From the NCBI RefSeq assembly GCF_020037025.1, contig NZ_JAIQLH010000114.1, positions 1 through 40,716 of the forward strand: 40,716 nucleotides of DNA, read 5' to 3'. A model generated the notes under the pieces. That model saw only the letters and a program-made list of their open reading frames with translations, did no database searches and had not been told where the DNA came from. Shown here in pieces: positions 28,963-37,481 of this stretch; the first letter of the stretch is position 1; each line of letters begins with the position of its first letter. The stretch comes from Streptomyces huiliensis (GTDB taxonomy: Bacteria > Actinomycetota > Actinomycetes > Streptomycetales > Streptomycetaceae). A program made the translations under genes and the position numbers.

Positions 28963-31656
28963 GTGGGGCATGGAGTGCCTGAACTCGTACTGGAATTGAA
29001 TGGACAGACCTGGACGCTCGACCCGTCCCGGTCGTACACCCTCGGACGCGATCCGCAGGGCGACATGGTGCTGGAGGACGCCAGGGTCTCGTGGCGCCAT
29101 GCCATCGTCCGCTGGAACGGGCGCAGTTGGGTGCTCGAGGACCAGGGCAGCACCAACGGCACCTATGCCCAGGGGCAGCGGGTCCACCAGGTGGAGATCG
29201 GCCCCGGCTCGGTCGTCCACCTGGGCAACGCGACCGACGGCCCGCGGCTGAGCGCCGCCGGTGCCGGTGCCGCGCCCGCCGGTGACCTGTACAGCGCGCA
29301 GACCGCGTTGGCGGCCCAGCCGGGCCACGCGGCGCCGGCGCCGCAGCAGCAGGCCCCGGGCATGTGGCAGCAGCCCCCGCAGGGCGGACCCCAGCAGTAC
29401 CAGCAGCAGCCGCAGTACCAACAGCCCCACGGCGGCTGGCAGCAGCCGCAGGCCGCCCAGGCGCCCTGGCAACAAGCGCAGCAGGCCCAGCAAGCACAGC
29501 AGCCGGGACAGGCGGGGCACGCCCAGCAGGCACAGCACGCCCCGCACGCGCAGCAGCCGCCGCAGCAGGCCCAGCCGCACATCCCGCACCAGGCGTCCTC
29601 GCCGGAGCGGGGCCGGCCGTCGCAGGGCGGGGCCGCCGGCGCGTCACCCGTCCACGGCGACCGCAGCCCGACCACGTTCCACCAGCTCGCCCAGGGCCGC
29701 GTGATGCGCATCGGTCGTGCCCTGGAGAACGAGCTGGTCGTCGCCGACCTCCAGGTCTCCCGGTACCACGCCGAGTTCCGGGCCACCCCCGACGGCCGGT
29801 TCGAGATCGTCGACCTGGGCAGCCACAACGGCACCTACGTCAACGGTCAGCCGGTCCGCCAGCAGGTCATCGGCCCCCAGGACATCGTCGGCGTCGGTCA
29901 CTCCACGTTCCGGCTCGTCGGCGACCGGCTGGAGGAGTTCGTCGACACCGGCGACGTCTCCTTCTCGGCCCGCCACCTGACCGTCACCGTGGACGGCGGC
30001 AAGCAGATCCTCAAGGACGTCTCCTTCGGCGTCCCCGAGAAGTCGCTGATCGCCGTCATCGGCCCGTCGGGCTCCGGCAAGTCCACCCTGCTCAAGGCGC
30101 TGACCGGTTACCGGCCGGCCAACCAGGGTGACGTCCTCTACGACAACCGGAACCTGTACAAGCAGTTCGCCGAGCTGCGGCAGCGCATCGGTCTGGTCCC
30201 GCAGGACGACATCCTGCACAAGGAGCTCACCGTCCGGAAGGCGCTCCGGTACGCGGCCAAGCTCCGCTTCCCCGGCGACACCGCGCCCGCCGAGCGCGAG
30301 GCCCGCATCGACGAGGTCCTCCGCGAGCTCAAGCTCGACGTCCACAAGGACAAGAAGGTCACCTCCCTCTCCGGCGGCCAGCGCAAGCGCGTCTCCGTCG
30401 CCCTGGAGCTGCTGACCAAGCCGTCGCTGATCTTCCTGGACGAGCCCACCTCGGGCCTCGACCCGGGCATGGACCGCGACGTGATGCAGCTGCTGCGCGG
30501 CCTCGCCGACGACGGCCGTACGGTCCTGGTGGTCACCCACTCCGTTGCCGAGCTGGCCCTCTGCGACAAGCTGCTGGTCATGGCGCCCGGCGGCTCCGTC
30601 GCCTACTTCGGCCCGCCGGAGGAGGCGCTCAACTTCTTCGGCTACGAGACCTGGGCGGACGTCTTCTCGGCGTTCGAGAACTACCGCGACTACGACTGGG
30701 CGGGCCGCTGGAAGGGCTCGCAGCACTACCAGATGTACGCCGCGGACATCGACGCAGTCGCCCCGCAGTCGGTGCACGTCCAGCCGCAGATGGTCCGGCC
30801 GCCCAAGGCCCAGAGCTGGGGCTCCCAGCTCTGGACGCTGATGCGCCGCTACATCTCGGTCATCGCCTCCGACCGTGGCTTCATGGGCCTGATGCTCATC
30901 CTGCCCGCCGTCCTCGGCGGCGTGAGCTGTGTGATCCCGTCCGACTACGGGCTCTCGGCGCCGCCCAAGGGTCACAACCAGGACGCCGGCACGATCATGC
31001 TGATCCTCGCGGTCGGCATGTGCTTCTCCGGAGCCGCCAACTCCGTCCGTGAGCTCATCAAGGAACGGGTGATCTACGAACGGGAACGGGCGGTCGGCCT
31101 CTCCCGGTCCGCCTACCTGATGTCCAAGGTCATCGTGCTGGGCGCGATCACCGCGCTGCAGGGCGTGATCATCTGCGCCATCGGCTTCTCCGTCCGGAAG
31201 CTGCCCACCGAGGGCCTGATCCTCAAGGCGCTCCCGGCCGCCGAGCTCTGCCTGGTGATCATCGCGCTGGGCTTCACGTCCATGATGATCGGCCTGGTGA
31301 TCTCCTCCCTGGTGAAGACCGCGGAGAAGACCATGCCGCTGCTGGTCATGTTCGCGATCGTCCAGGTCGTCTTCACCGGCATCATGTTCAAGGTCTACGA
31401 CGCCCCGGGCGTCGAGCAGGTCGCCTGGCTGATGCCCTCCCGCTGGGCCATCGGCGCCGCGGGTGCCACGCTCGACCTCTCCCACCTCATGGCGCCCTTC
31501 GACAAGAACAACCCGACCAACCTCGACCCGCTCTGGGCACACACGGTCGGCCAGTGGGGCATCGACCTGTTCGTCCTCCTGGCACTCGGCGTCGCCTGCG
31601 GCTTCGTGGTCGCCCGACTGCTCCGCCGGCACGAGCCCGAGGTCATGCGGAAGTAA
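28963..31656 (+). CDS. FHA-FHA-ABC exporter (Rv1747-like)
   Basis: An 897-aa ABC half-transporter. Residues 5-90 are an FHA domain (RSYTLGRDPQGD, DQGSTNGTY). Residues about 125-205 are a Gln-rich linker (Q/A/P/H repeats). Residues 240-315 are a second FHA (MRIGRALENEL, DLGSHNGTY). The nucleotide-binding domain has Walker A GPSGSGKST at 367-375, signature LSGGQ at 469-473, and Walker B LIFLDEP. The C-terminal ABC2 membrane domain has six helices (about 645-890). FHA domains bind phosphothreonine, so Ser/Thr kinases such as PknB homologues probably regulate it, as for Mycobacterium Rv1747. GTG 28963 has GGGGGAC 7 nt before it; GTG 28975 (start MPELVLEL) is a close alternative. The substrate is unknown. 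Confidence 0.94.
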   Translation: MGHGVPELVLELNGQTWTLDPSRSYTLGRDPQGDMVLEDARVSWRHAIVRWNGRSWVLEDQGSTNGTYAQGQRVHQVEIGPGSVVHLGNATDGPRLSAAGAGAAPAGDLYSAQTALAAQPGHAAPAPQQQAPGMWQQPPQGGPQQYQQQPQYQQPHGGWQQPQAAQAPWQQAQQAQQAQQPGQAGHAQQAQHAPHAQQPPQQAQPHIPHQASSPERGRPSQGGAAGASPVHGDRSPTTFHQLAQGRVMRIGRALENELVVADLQVSRYHAEFRATPDGRFEIVDLGSHNGTYVNGQPVRQQVIGPQDIVGVGHSTFRLVGDRLEEFVDTGDVSFSARHLTVTVDGGKQILKDVSFGVPEKSLIAVIGPSGSGKSTLLKALTGYRPANQGDVLYDNRNLYKQFAELRQRIGLVPQDDILHKELTVRKALRYAAKLRFPGDTAPAEREARIDEVLRELKLDVHKDKKVTSLSGGQRKRVSVALELLTKPSLIFLDEPTSGLDPGMDRDVMQLLRGLADDGRTVLVVTHSVAELALCDKLLVMAPGGSVAYFGPPEEALNFFGYETWADVFSAFENYRDYDWAGRWKGSQHYQMYAADIDAVAPQSVHVQPQMVRPPKAQSWGSQLWTLMRRYISVIASDRGFMGLMLILPAVLGGVSCVIPSDYGLSAPPKGHNQDAGTIMLILAVGMCFSGAANSVRELIKERVIYERERAVGLSRSAYLMSKVIVLGAITALQGVIICAIGFSVRKLPTEGLILKALPAAELCLVIIALGFTSMMIGLVISSLVKTAEKTMPLLVMFAIVQVVFTGIMFKVYDAPGVEQVAWLMPSRWAIGAAGATLDLSHLMAPFDKNNPTNLDPLWAHTVGQWGIDLFVLLALGVACGFVVARLLRRHEPEVMRK

Positions 31657-31740
31657 CGCGAAAGGCCGTCAGAAACAGCGGCGAATACAGCTGCGAATCG
31701 GCGGCGAAAACAGAAAACCCCGTCGGGAATTGCGACGGCA

Positions 31741-31783
31741 AAAGGGCGGTGACACCCGGGAAACCGGATGTCACCGCCCTTTT
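31741..31783. terminator. Bidirectional terminator between FHA-ABC and the transglycosylase gene
   Basis: AAAGGGCGGTGACA pairs with TGTCACCGCCCTTTT, with an inner CCGG-GAAA-CCGG. A U-tract forms on both strands, so it can end transcripts from both convergent genes. Confidence 0.93.
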
Positions 31784-31819
31784 CGCAGGACGCGCAGGAC
31801 GCGCAGGACGCGCAGGACG
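31784..31819. repeat. 9-bp tandem repeat, four perfect units
   Basis: CGCAGGACG repeated four times directly after the terminator and 12 bp before the transglycosylase stop codon. It is identical in every unit, so it is likely variable in number. Confidence 0.85.
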
Positions 31820-31831
31820 TCGCCCGTCGGC

Positions 31832-32554
31832 TCAGTAGGCCGAGTTGACGTTGTCCATCGAGCCGTAGACCGCGGCCGCGTAGTTGCAGGCGGCGGTGAT
31901 GTTGGCGACCGGGTCGTAGATGTCCCAGGAGGTGCCGTCGACGTGGTACGCCTTGAAGGTCGGGTCGATCACCTGGAGCAGACCCTTGGACGGGGTGCCG
32001 GCGACGGCGTTCGAGTCCCAGTTGTTGATGGCCATCGGGTTGCCCGTCGACTCCCGCATGATGTTGCGGTAGATGCCGTCGTAGCTGCCCGGGATGCCCT
32101 TGGCCTTCATGATGTCCAGGGCCTCGCGGATCCAGCCGTCGAGGTTGTTCGCGTAGGTCTTCGGGGCCGGAGCGGCGGGCTTGGCGGGCGCGGCGGGCGC
32201 GGCCTTGACCGGCTGGCGCGCGGCGGACCGGCTCGCGGCCTCCTTCTCGGCGCGCTCCTTCTCGGCCTTGGCCTTCGCCTCGGCGGCGGCCTTCTTCTTG
32301 GCCTCGGCCTCGGCGCGGGCCCGGCCGGCGGCGGTGTCCGACTGCTTCACCAGCTCGTCGCGCTGGGACTCGGTGTCGAACGCCTTGGCGTTCCACGCGA
32401 CGGGCTTCACGCCGATCGCCTGCTGCTCACCCTCGGCGGAGCCGCTCGGGACGACGGCGAACGCCAGCGCCGCCACGCCGGCCGCGGCGATGCCCGCGGC
32501 GGAGAACTTGTGGACCTTGGTGAGACGGCTATAGCCGGAGACGGTGGAGCGCAT
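31832..32554 (-). CDS. Secreted lytic transglycosylase (SLT/lysozyme-like domain)
   Basis: A 240-aa exported cell-wall enzyme. The N-terminus holds a signal peptide or anchor (AAGIAAAGVAALAFAVV, 20-36). Next is a Lys/Ala/Glu coiled-coil-like helix (about 75-110, AEAEAKKKAAAEAKAKAEKE) and an Ala/Pro linker. The catalytic domain is at about 135-240, with Glu168 (NIMRESTGNP) as the general acid and SKGLLQVIDPTFKAYH typical of SLT folds. It cleaves the glycan strands of peptidoglycan during growth or spore processes. The upstream region has a good promoter (32654-32682). The well-known c-di-AMP (ydaO) riboswitch of many Streptomyces hydrolases was looked for and not seen. Confidence 0.93.
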   Translation of the reverse strand: MRSTVSGYSRLTKVHKFSAAGIAAAGVAALAFAVVPSGSAEGEQQAIGVKPVAWNAKAFDTESQRDELVKQSDTAAGRARAEAEAKKKAAAEAKAKAEKERAEKEAASRSAARQPVKAAPAAPAKPAAPAPKTYANNLDGWIREALDIMKAKGIPGSYDGIYRNIMRESTGNPMAINNWDSNAVAGTPSKGLLQVIDPTFKAYHVDGTSWDIYDPVANITAACNYAAAVYGSMDNVNSAY

Positions 32555-32653
32555 GACTGTGCTGAACCTCTTCCAATCGCGTGGGTCGCAGTGGCCCGGA
32601 TCGGCGCGGATGAAGCGCCGTGTCTCGATCTACGGCGCCCTGCGACGGGGCAA

Positions 32654-32682
32654 TTGTTAGCGGCTGCAAAATGCGCTGGCAA
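32654..32682 (-). promoter_or_regulatory. HrdB-type promoter of the transglycosylase gene
   Basis: On the minus strand TTGCCA (32677-32682) and TAACAA (32654-32659) are spaced 17 bp. This is among the best consensus-like promoters in the window. The predicted start near 32648 gives a leader of about 94 nt. Confidence 0.6.
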
Positions 32683-32721
32683 AGGTGTGACGTACTATCC
32701 GGCTTCGTTGCCGGACGCTCC

Positions 32722-32751
32722 GGTGCGGGGTGCCCGACGGCACCCCGCACC
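32722..32751 (-). terminator. Hairpin terminator downstream of the nitroreductase gene
   Basis: GGTGCGGGGTGCC pairs perfectly with GGCACCCCGCACC around a CGAC loop, a 13-bp stem. It ends nitroreductase transcription before the transglycosylase promoter. The plus strand has a T-run at 32764-32767. Confidence 0.6.
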
Positions 32752-32951
32752 CGCTCAGCCCGCCTTTTACGACGGTTTTACACATCCACTACCGCATGTC
32801 GTAGGTGATGTGCGCCCTATGCGCGGCGTCACACCGAGCAGCGTCCGCTCACACTCGGTGTAACCGCCTCCACACGGTGTGTACGGCGTTTTCGGAAGCC
32901 GTTCCCGAGACCCTCCTGCCCAGCCGGTCGGAGCCCAACCGGAACCCGCGG

Positions 32952-33650
<699 letters not shown>

Positions 33651-33746
33651 GGTCCGAGTCTGGCGCCGGCAGGGCCCTCCGGCCTAGGGCGCGGGGCCTA
33701 ACGACCGGCCCACCGGCGGCCGATCCGCCGGCCGATCACCGCTGGG

Positions 33747-33752
33747 TACGGT
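33747..33752 (+). promoter_or_regulatory. -10 hexamer TACGGT for a leaderless kinase transcript
   Basis: TACGGT is followed by 7 nt and then ATG 33760, with no Shine-Dalgarno. This argues for ATG 33760 over the in-frame GTG 33751, which overlaps the hexamer. Confidence 0.45.
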
Positions 33753-33759
33753 GGGCCGC

Positions 33760-34920
33760 ATGAGCCAAGGCCCCCGCTCCGGCCTGCCCGCCGTGAGCAC
33801 CGCGATCCTCGCGATGAGCAGACACCTGGAAGTCCGCGACGTCCTCAAGACCATCGTCGTCTCCGCCCGCGAGCTGCTCGGCGCCCGGTACGCCGCCCTC
33901 GGGGTGCCGGACGACCACGGCGGCTTCGCCCAGTTCGTCGTCGACGGCGTCAGCGAGGAGGAGTGGAAGGCCATCGGCCCGCTGCCCCGCCAGCACGGCA
34001 TCCTCGCCGCGATGCTCCAGGAGAAGGCGCCGCAGCGGCTGCCCGACGTCCGGCAGGACCCGCGCTTCGGCGGCTGGCCCGACGCCCACCCCGACATGTC
34101 CGACTTCATCGGCATGCCGATCGCCGACGGCGACGAGAACCTCGGCGTCCTCTTCCTCGCCAACAAGGTCGACAAGGAGGGGAAGCGGAAGTGCCCCCCG
34201 GGCGGCTGCGCCTTCACCGACGAGGACGAGGAGCTCCTCTCCGTCCTCGCCCAGCACGCCGCCATCGCCCTGACCAACGCCCGGCTCTACGAGCGCAGCC
34301 GCGAGCTGACCATCGCCGGGGAGCGCGCCCGCCTCGCCCACGAGCTGCACGACGCCGTGGCGCAGAAGCTGTTCTCCCTGCGCCTCACCGCCCAGGCCGC
34401 CACCGCCCTGGTGGACCGCGACCCGGCCCGCGCCAAGGACGAGCTCCAGCAGGTCGCCCGGCTCGCCGCCGAGGCCACCGACGAGCTGCGCGCCGCCGTC
34501 GTCGAGCTGCGCCCGGCCGGCCTCGACGAGGACGGGCTCGTCGCCACCCTGCGCACCCAGGTCAAGGTGCTCGACCGGGCGCACGCCGCGCACGTCTCCT
34601 TCGCCTCGCACGGCATGCGGGCCCTCCCGGCCGCCCAGGAGGAGGCGCTGCTGCGGGTCGCCCAGGAGGCGCTGCACAACGCGCTGCGCCACTCCGGCGC
34701 CGCGCACGTCGACGTCACCCTGGCCCGGCGCGGGCAGGGCGCCGTGCTGCGGGTGGCCGACGACGGAAGCGGATTCGACCCCTCCGCGGTCCGGCGGGCC
34801 GGCCGGCATCTCGGCCTGGTCTCCATGCGCGACCGGGCCAACGGGGTCGGCGGCAGGCTCAACGTGGACTCGGAGCCCGGCGAGGGCACCGCGATCGAGA
34901 TGGAGGTGCCCGGTGGCTGA
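33760..34920 (+). CDS. GAF-domain sensor histidine kinase (DosS/DevS-like)
   Basis: A 386-aa cytoplasmic kinase. The GAF domain spans about 25-175. His110 in WPDAHPDMSDFIGMP aligns by pattern with the haem-ligand region of mycobacterial DosS. A Cys-x4-Cys pair (Cys145, Cys150 in KCPPGGC) sits in the adjacent loop. The HisKA_3 dimerisation segment has the phospho-acceptor His197 (LAHELHDAVAQ). The HATPase_c domain spans about 285-385 (EALHNALRHSG, DDGSGFDP, GLVSMRDRA). A redox, oxygen or NO signal is plausible but unproven. Its stop overlaps the response-regulator start by 8 nt, giving a two-component operon upstream of two chaplin genes. Confidence 0.93.
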   Translation: MSQGPRSGLPAVSTAILAMSRHLEVRDVLKTIVVSARELLGARYAALGVPDDHGGFAQFVVDGVSEEEWKAIGPLPRQHGILAAMLQEKAPQRLPDVRQDPRFGGWPDAHPDMSDFIGMPIADGDENLGVLFLANKVDKEGKRKCPPGGCAFTDEDEELLSVLAQHAAIALTNARLYERSRELTIAGERARLAHELHDAVAQKLFSLRLTAQAATALVDRDPARAKDELQQVARLAAEATDELRAAVVELRPAGLDEDGLVATLRTQVKVLDRAHAAHVSFASHGMRALPAAQEEALLRVAQEALHNALRHSGAAHVDVTLARRGQGAVLRVADDGSGFDPSAVRRAGRHLGLVSMRDRANGVGGRLNVDSEPGEGTAIEMEVPGG

Positions 34921-35593
34921 AGAGGCCAGGCAGGGGAAACAGGGAGCGGCGAGCGGCCGGACGATCCGGGTGCTGCTGGTCGACGACCACCAGGTGGTCC
35001 GCAAGGGGCTGCGCACCTTCCTGGAGGTCCAGGACGACATCGAGGTCGTCGGGGAGGCCGGCGACGGCGCCGAGGGCGTGGCGCGGGCCGAGGAGCTGTG
35101 CCCCGACGTGATCCTCATGGACGTGAAGATGCCCGGCACGGACGGCATCGAGGCGCTGCGCAGGCTGCGCGCCCTGGAGAGCCCGGCCCGGGTGCTGGTG
35201 GTCACCAGCTTCACCGAGCAGCGCACGGTGATCCCGGCCCTGAAGGCCGGCGCGGCGGGCTACGTGTACAAGGACGTGGACCCGGACGCGCTCGCCGGGG
35301 CCATCCGGTCGGTGCACGCGGGGCACGTCCTCCTCCAGTCCGAGGTGGCGGGGGCGCTGCTGGCGCAGGACGACACGGGCGGCTCGCAGGGCCGGGGCAA
35401 CGCGCTGACCGAGCGGGAGCGGGAGGTCCTCGCCCTGATCGCCGACGGCCGGTCCAACCGGGAGATCGCGCGGGCGCTCGTGCTGTCGGAGAAGACGGTC
35501 AAGACGCACGTCTCCAACATCCTGATGAAGCTCGACCTCGCCGACCGCACGCAGGCGGCGCTGTGGGCGGTCCGGCACGGCATCGGCGACTGA
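34913..35593 (+). CDS. NarL/LuxR-type response regulator
   Basis: A 226-aa response regulator. The receiver domain spans about 18-135, with acidic pair Asp24-Asp25, phospho-acceptor Asp70 (LMDVKMPG), Thr/Ser at VVTSF and Lys at YVYKD. The LuxR helix-turn-helix spans about 158-220 (LTEREREVLALIADGRSNREIA, KTVKTHVSNILMKL). GTG 34913 lies inside the kinase gene, so the two are translated together. It is the cognate regulator of the GAF kinase. Divergent or downstream targets may include the nitroreductase and the chaplins, which is inference. Confidence 0.95.
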   Translation: MAEEARQGKQGAASGRTIRVLLVDDHQVVRKGLRTFLEVQDDIEVVGEAGDGAEGVARAEELCPDVILMDVKMPGTDGIEALRRLRALESPARVLVVTSFTEQRTVIPALKAGAAGYVYKDVDPDALAGAIRSVHAGHVLLQSEVAGALLAQDDTGGSQGRGNALTEREREVLALIADGRSNREIARALVLSEKTVKTHVSNILMKLDLADRTQAALWAVRHGIGD

Positions 35594-35793
35594 CCGGGCC
35601 GTCCGGGGCGGGCCGCCGCAGGCTCCGCGCCGTCCGGGACCGCCGTCAGCGGGAACGTCTCCTTCCGATCACCGATTCATGCGGTCGTGTGATTGTCGGG
35701 ATACCCCAGAAACCCGATCGGCGGCGGCCCGTTCTTGATGACGTAGCCGCGGCGGATGGCCGCGGCAGCGTTTTCAGGAAGGTCAGAGGAAAA

Positions 35794-36042
35794 GTGAAGA
35801 ACATGAAGAAGGCCGCTGCCGTCACGATCGCGGCCGGCGGTCTCGCCCTCGCCGGTGCCGGCATCGCGTCGGCCCACGGGGGAGCCCCGGCTGCCGCCGC
35901 CATCGCCAAGAACAGCCCCGGCGTCGTCTCCGGCAACGTCGTCCAGGTGCCGGTCACCATCCCGGTGAACCTGTGCAGCAACACGGTCAACGTGATCGGC
36001 TCGATGAACCCGACCCACGGCAACGTGTGCGTCAACGAGTAG
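35794..36042 (+). CDS. Short chaplin with two cysteines
   Basis: An 82-aa hydrophobic surface protein. The signal peptide (AAAVTIAAGGLALAGAGIASA, cleavage near 27) is followed by one chaplin domain (about 40-80: SPGVVSGNVVQVPVTIPVNL, then NVIGSMNPTHGNVCVN). Cys61 and Cys79 match the disulphide of most chaplins. Chaplins assemble into amyloid-like fibres on aerial hyphae and spores and lower surface tension. GTG 35794 is preferred because AGAGGA lies 4-5 nt upstream; ATG 35803 is 13 nt away. There is no sortase signal, so it is a short secreted type, like ChpE-H of S. coelicolor. The gene lies 200 bp after the response regulator. Confidence 0.93.
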   Translation: MKNMKKAAAVTIAAGGLALAGAGIASAHGGAPAAAAIAKNSPGVVSGNVVQVPVTIPVNLCSNTVNVIGSMNPTHGNVCVNE

Positions 36043-36083
36043 CCAACGCGTAACGGACGGCGCCGCGTCGGCGCTTCCGGACG

Positions 36084-36113
36084 GTCGGCCCCGCCCCGGC
36101 GGGGTCGGCTTTG
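36084..36113 (+). terminator. Terminator after the first chaplin gene
   Basis: CCCCGCC-CC-GGCGGGG (36089-36104) extended by GGTC/GGTC flanks and followed by GGCTTT. It separates the two chaplin genes into distinct transcripts. Confidence 0.6.
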
Positions 36114-36239
36114 GAGGGCGATCAATCGTCCGAATGAGGGCAAACTCCGCGAACGGCGTGCCGTCGGCGGAGTGGTGACGTTCATCAGGGCGCGACTCCG
36201 TCACCGGGGCCGCGAGGTCACCAGCAAAGGAAGACACCC

Positions 36240-36488
36240 ATGAACAGTGCCAAAAAGGCCGCCTTCGTTCTGGCCGCGGCAGGCGTAGCCGTCGGCGCTT
36301 CCGTCGGCACCGCCACCGCGCACGACGGTGCCACCGCCACCGGAGTCGCCAAGGGCTCGCCCGGTGTCATCTCGGGCAACAACATCCAGATCCCCCTGGA
36401 CGTCCCGATCAACATCTGCGGCAACACGGTCGACATCCTGCTCGGGCTCCTGAACCCGACGTTCGGGAACGTCTGCGTCGTCAAGTGA
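36240..36488 (+). CDS. Second short chaplin with two cysteines
   Basis: An 82-aa chaplin. The signal peptide (KKAAFVLAAAGVAVGASVGTA, cleavage near 27) is followed by a chaplin domain (about 39-80: GSPGVISGNNIQIPLDVPIN, then DILLGLLNPTFGNVCV). Cys60 and Cys79 are present. It has the same length and cysteine spacing as the first copy but low identity in the middle, and an LLGLL hydrophobic core instead of VIGSM. ATG 36240 follows AAGGAAG. Its own spacer (36043-36239) and terminators on both sides imply independent control. Confidence 0.93.
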   Translation: MNSAKKAAFVLAAAGVAVGASVGTATAHDGATATGVAKGSPGVISGNNIQIPLDVPINICGNTVDILLGLLNPTFGNVCVVK

Positions 36489-36497
36489 CGCTCCGGA

Positions 36498-36529
36498 AGG
36501 CCCCGCGGACCACACGGCTCGCGGGGCCT
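36498..36529. terminator. Terminator after the second chaplin gene
   Basis: AGGCCCCGCG pairs perfectly with CGCGGGGCCT around a 12-nt loop, 10 nt after the chaplin stop. It also lies just past the convergent gene ending at 36558. Confidence 0.75.
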
Positions 36530-36557
36530 CCCGCTGTCCGGGCCAGGGCCGCCCCGG

Positions 36558-37373
36558 CTACGGCCGGTCCCGCTCCCGCCGCTCCACCGGCGCGTTGTAC
36601 GCCGCCACCTGCGCCCGCCGGGCCGTCCGCTCCACCGGCCGCAGGGCCGCCGCCCGGGCCGCGATCTCCGACGCGCTCATCGCACCGCCGTGCTCGTGGC
36701 TCCCGGCGTCCCCCGTCCCGTACGCCAGGGCGATCAGCGCGCCCACCCGCCGCGCCAGTTCCAGCACCCGTGCGGCGCGCGGCGGATATCCGGGGGCCAG
36801 GATCGCGCGGTCCCGTTCGGCCCGCGCCCGGTAGGCCTCCAGCGCGGCCCGGGCCACCGGGCCCGATCCCGCCACGTCGAGCCGCGTCAGCACCTCGGTC
36901 GCCTCGCGCAGCGCCTCGGCCAGCTCCCGCTCCGCCTCGCCGAGCGACGGCACGTCGGCGGGCGGCGCGTCGCGCACCGGCGAGCAGCGCCAGACGACCT
37001 CCACGTGCCGGTCGGCGGCGTCCGGCCCGGACCCGGCCGCCCGCACCTCGGGCACCAGCCCCAGGCCCGCCTCCGGGGCGAGGACGGCCTCCTCCGCCTC
37101 CATGGCGAGCGCGTTGAACTCCGGCGGCCCGCTCAGGCCCAGCGGATGACCCGGCGCGGGCAGCGCCAGCCGCAGCCCCGTGGCCCCCAGCGCGCGCAGC
37201 CGACCCAGTGCCAGGGTCAGGCCCACCGGGCCGGATTCGCCCGGCAGACCGGTCACCCGGTGGACCGCGTCACTCCCCGTGATGTGATGGGCGGCGTCAT
37301 CAGGTGAGACATAACCGGCAAGAAGGGCATTTCCCCAGGCAGTGAGGCGCCCCGATCGATGTTCGTCGAGCAT
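36558..37373 (-). CDS. Conserved actinobacterial protein of unknown function
   Basis: A 271-aa soluble protein starting MLDEHRSGRLTAWGNALLAG, with VSPDDAAHHITGSDAVHRV near residue 22. It has an alpha/beta N-terminal half (GLTLALGRLRALGATGLRLALP) and a helical C-terminal half rich in Ala/Glu/Arg (about 145-260). ATG 37373 is chosen; a longer upstream frame to 38255 covers the divergent ABC gene. I recognise no catalytic motif. I recall relatives only as hypothetical Streptomyces proteins. It is divergent from the ABC ATPase gene (about 108 bp) and may share its control, but no function is proposed. Confidence 0.85.
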   Translation of the reverse strand: MLDEHRSGRLTAWGNALLAGYVSPDDAAHHITGSDAVHRVTGLPGESGPVGLTLALGRLRALGATGLRLALPAPGHPLGLSGPPEFNALAMEAEEAVLAPEAGLGLVPEVRAAGSGPDAADRHVEVVWRCSPVRDAPPADVPSLGEAERELAEALREATEVLTRLDVAGSGPVARAALEAYRARAERDRAILAPGYPPRAARVLELARRVGALIALAYGTGDAGSHEHGGAMSASEIAARAAALRPVERTARRAQVAAYNAPVERRERDRP

Positions 37374-37481
37374 GGGCCCCAGCCTAGGGACCGGCGGTGA
37401 CGGCCGGTGGCGTAGGTTTTCCCTGGGGGCTGCGCCGACAGGCGCCAGCGACGACGAACTGCAATGGGAGACAACGCGCTC

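Larger units (their letters stand above)
32555..32951. other. 397-bp regulatory region between the nitroreductase and transglycosylase genes
   Basis: No gene. It contains a minus-strand promoter (32654-32682), a terminator-like hairpin (32722-32751) and three further inverted repeats: CACATCCACTAC/GTAGGTGATGTG (32781-32812, two mismatches), ACACCGAG/CTCGGTGT (32831-32861), and a short ACAC-GGT-GTGT just after. The area is AT-richer than the rest of the window. Confidence 0.6.

Noticed and set aside
32555..32951. c-di-AMP (ydaO) riboswitch upstream of the lytic transglycosylase
   Set aside because: I looked for the conserved core segments (such as the GACAGCTAAC-type stretch) on the minus strand and did not find them; only simple hairpins are present.
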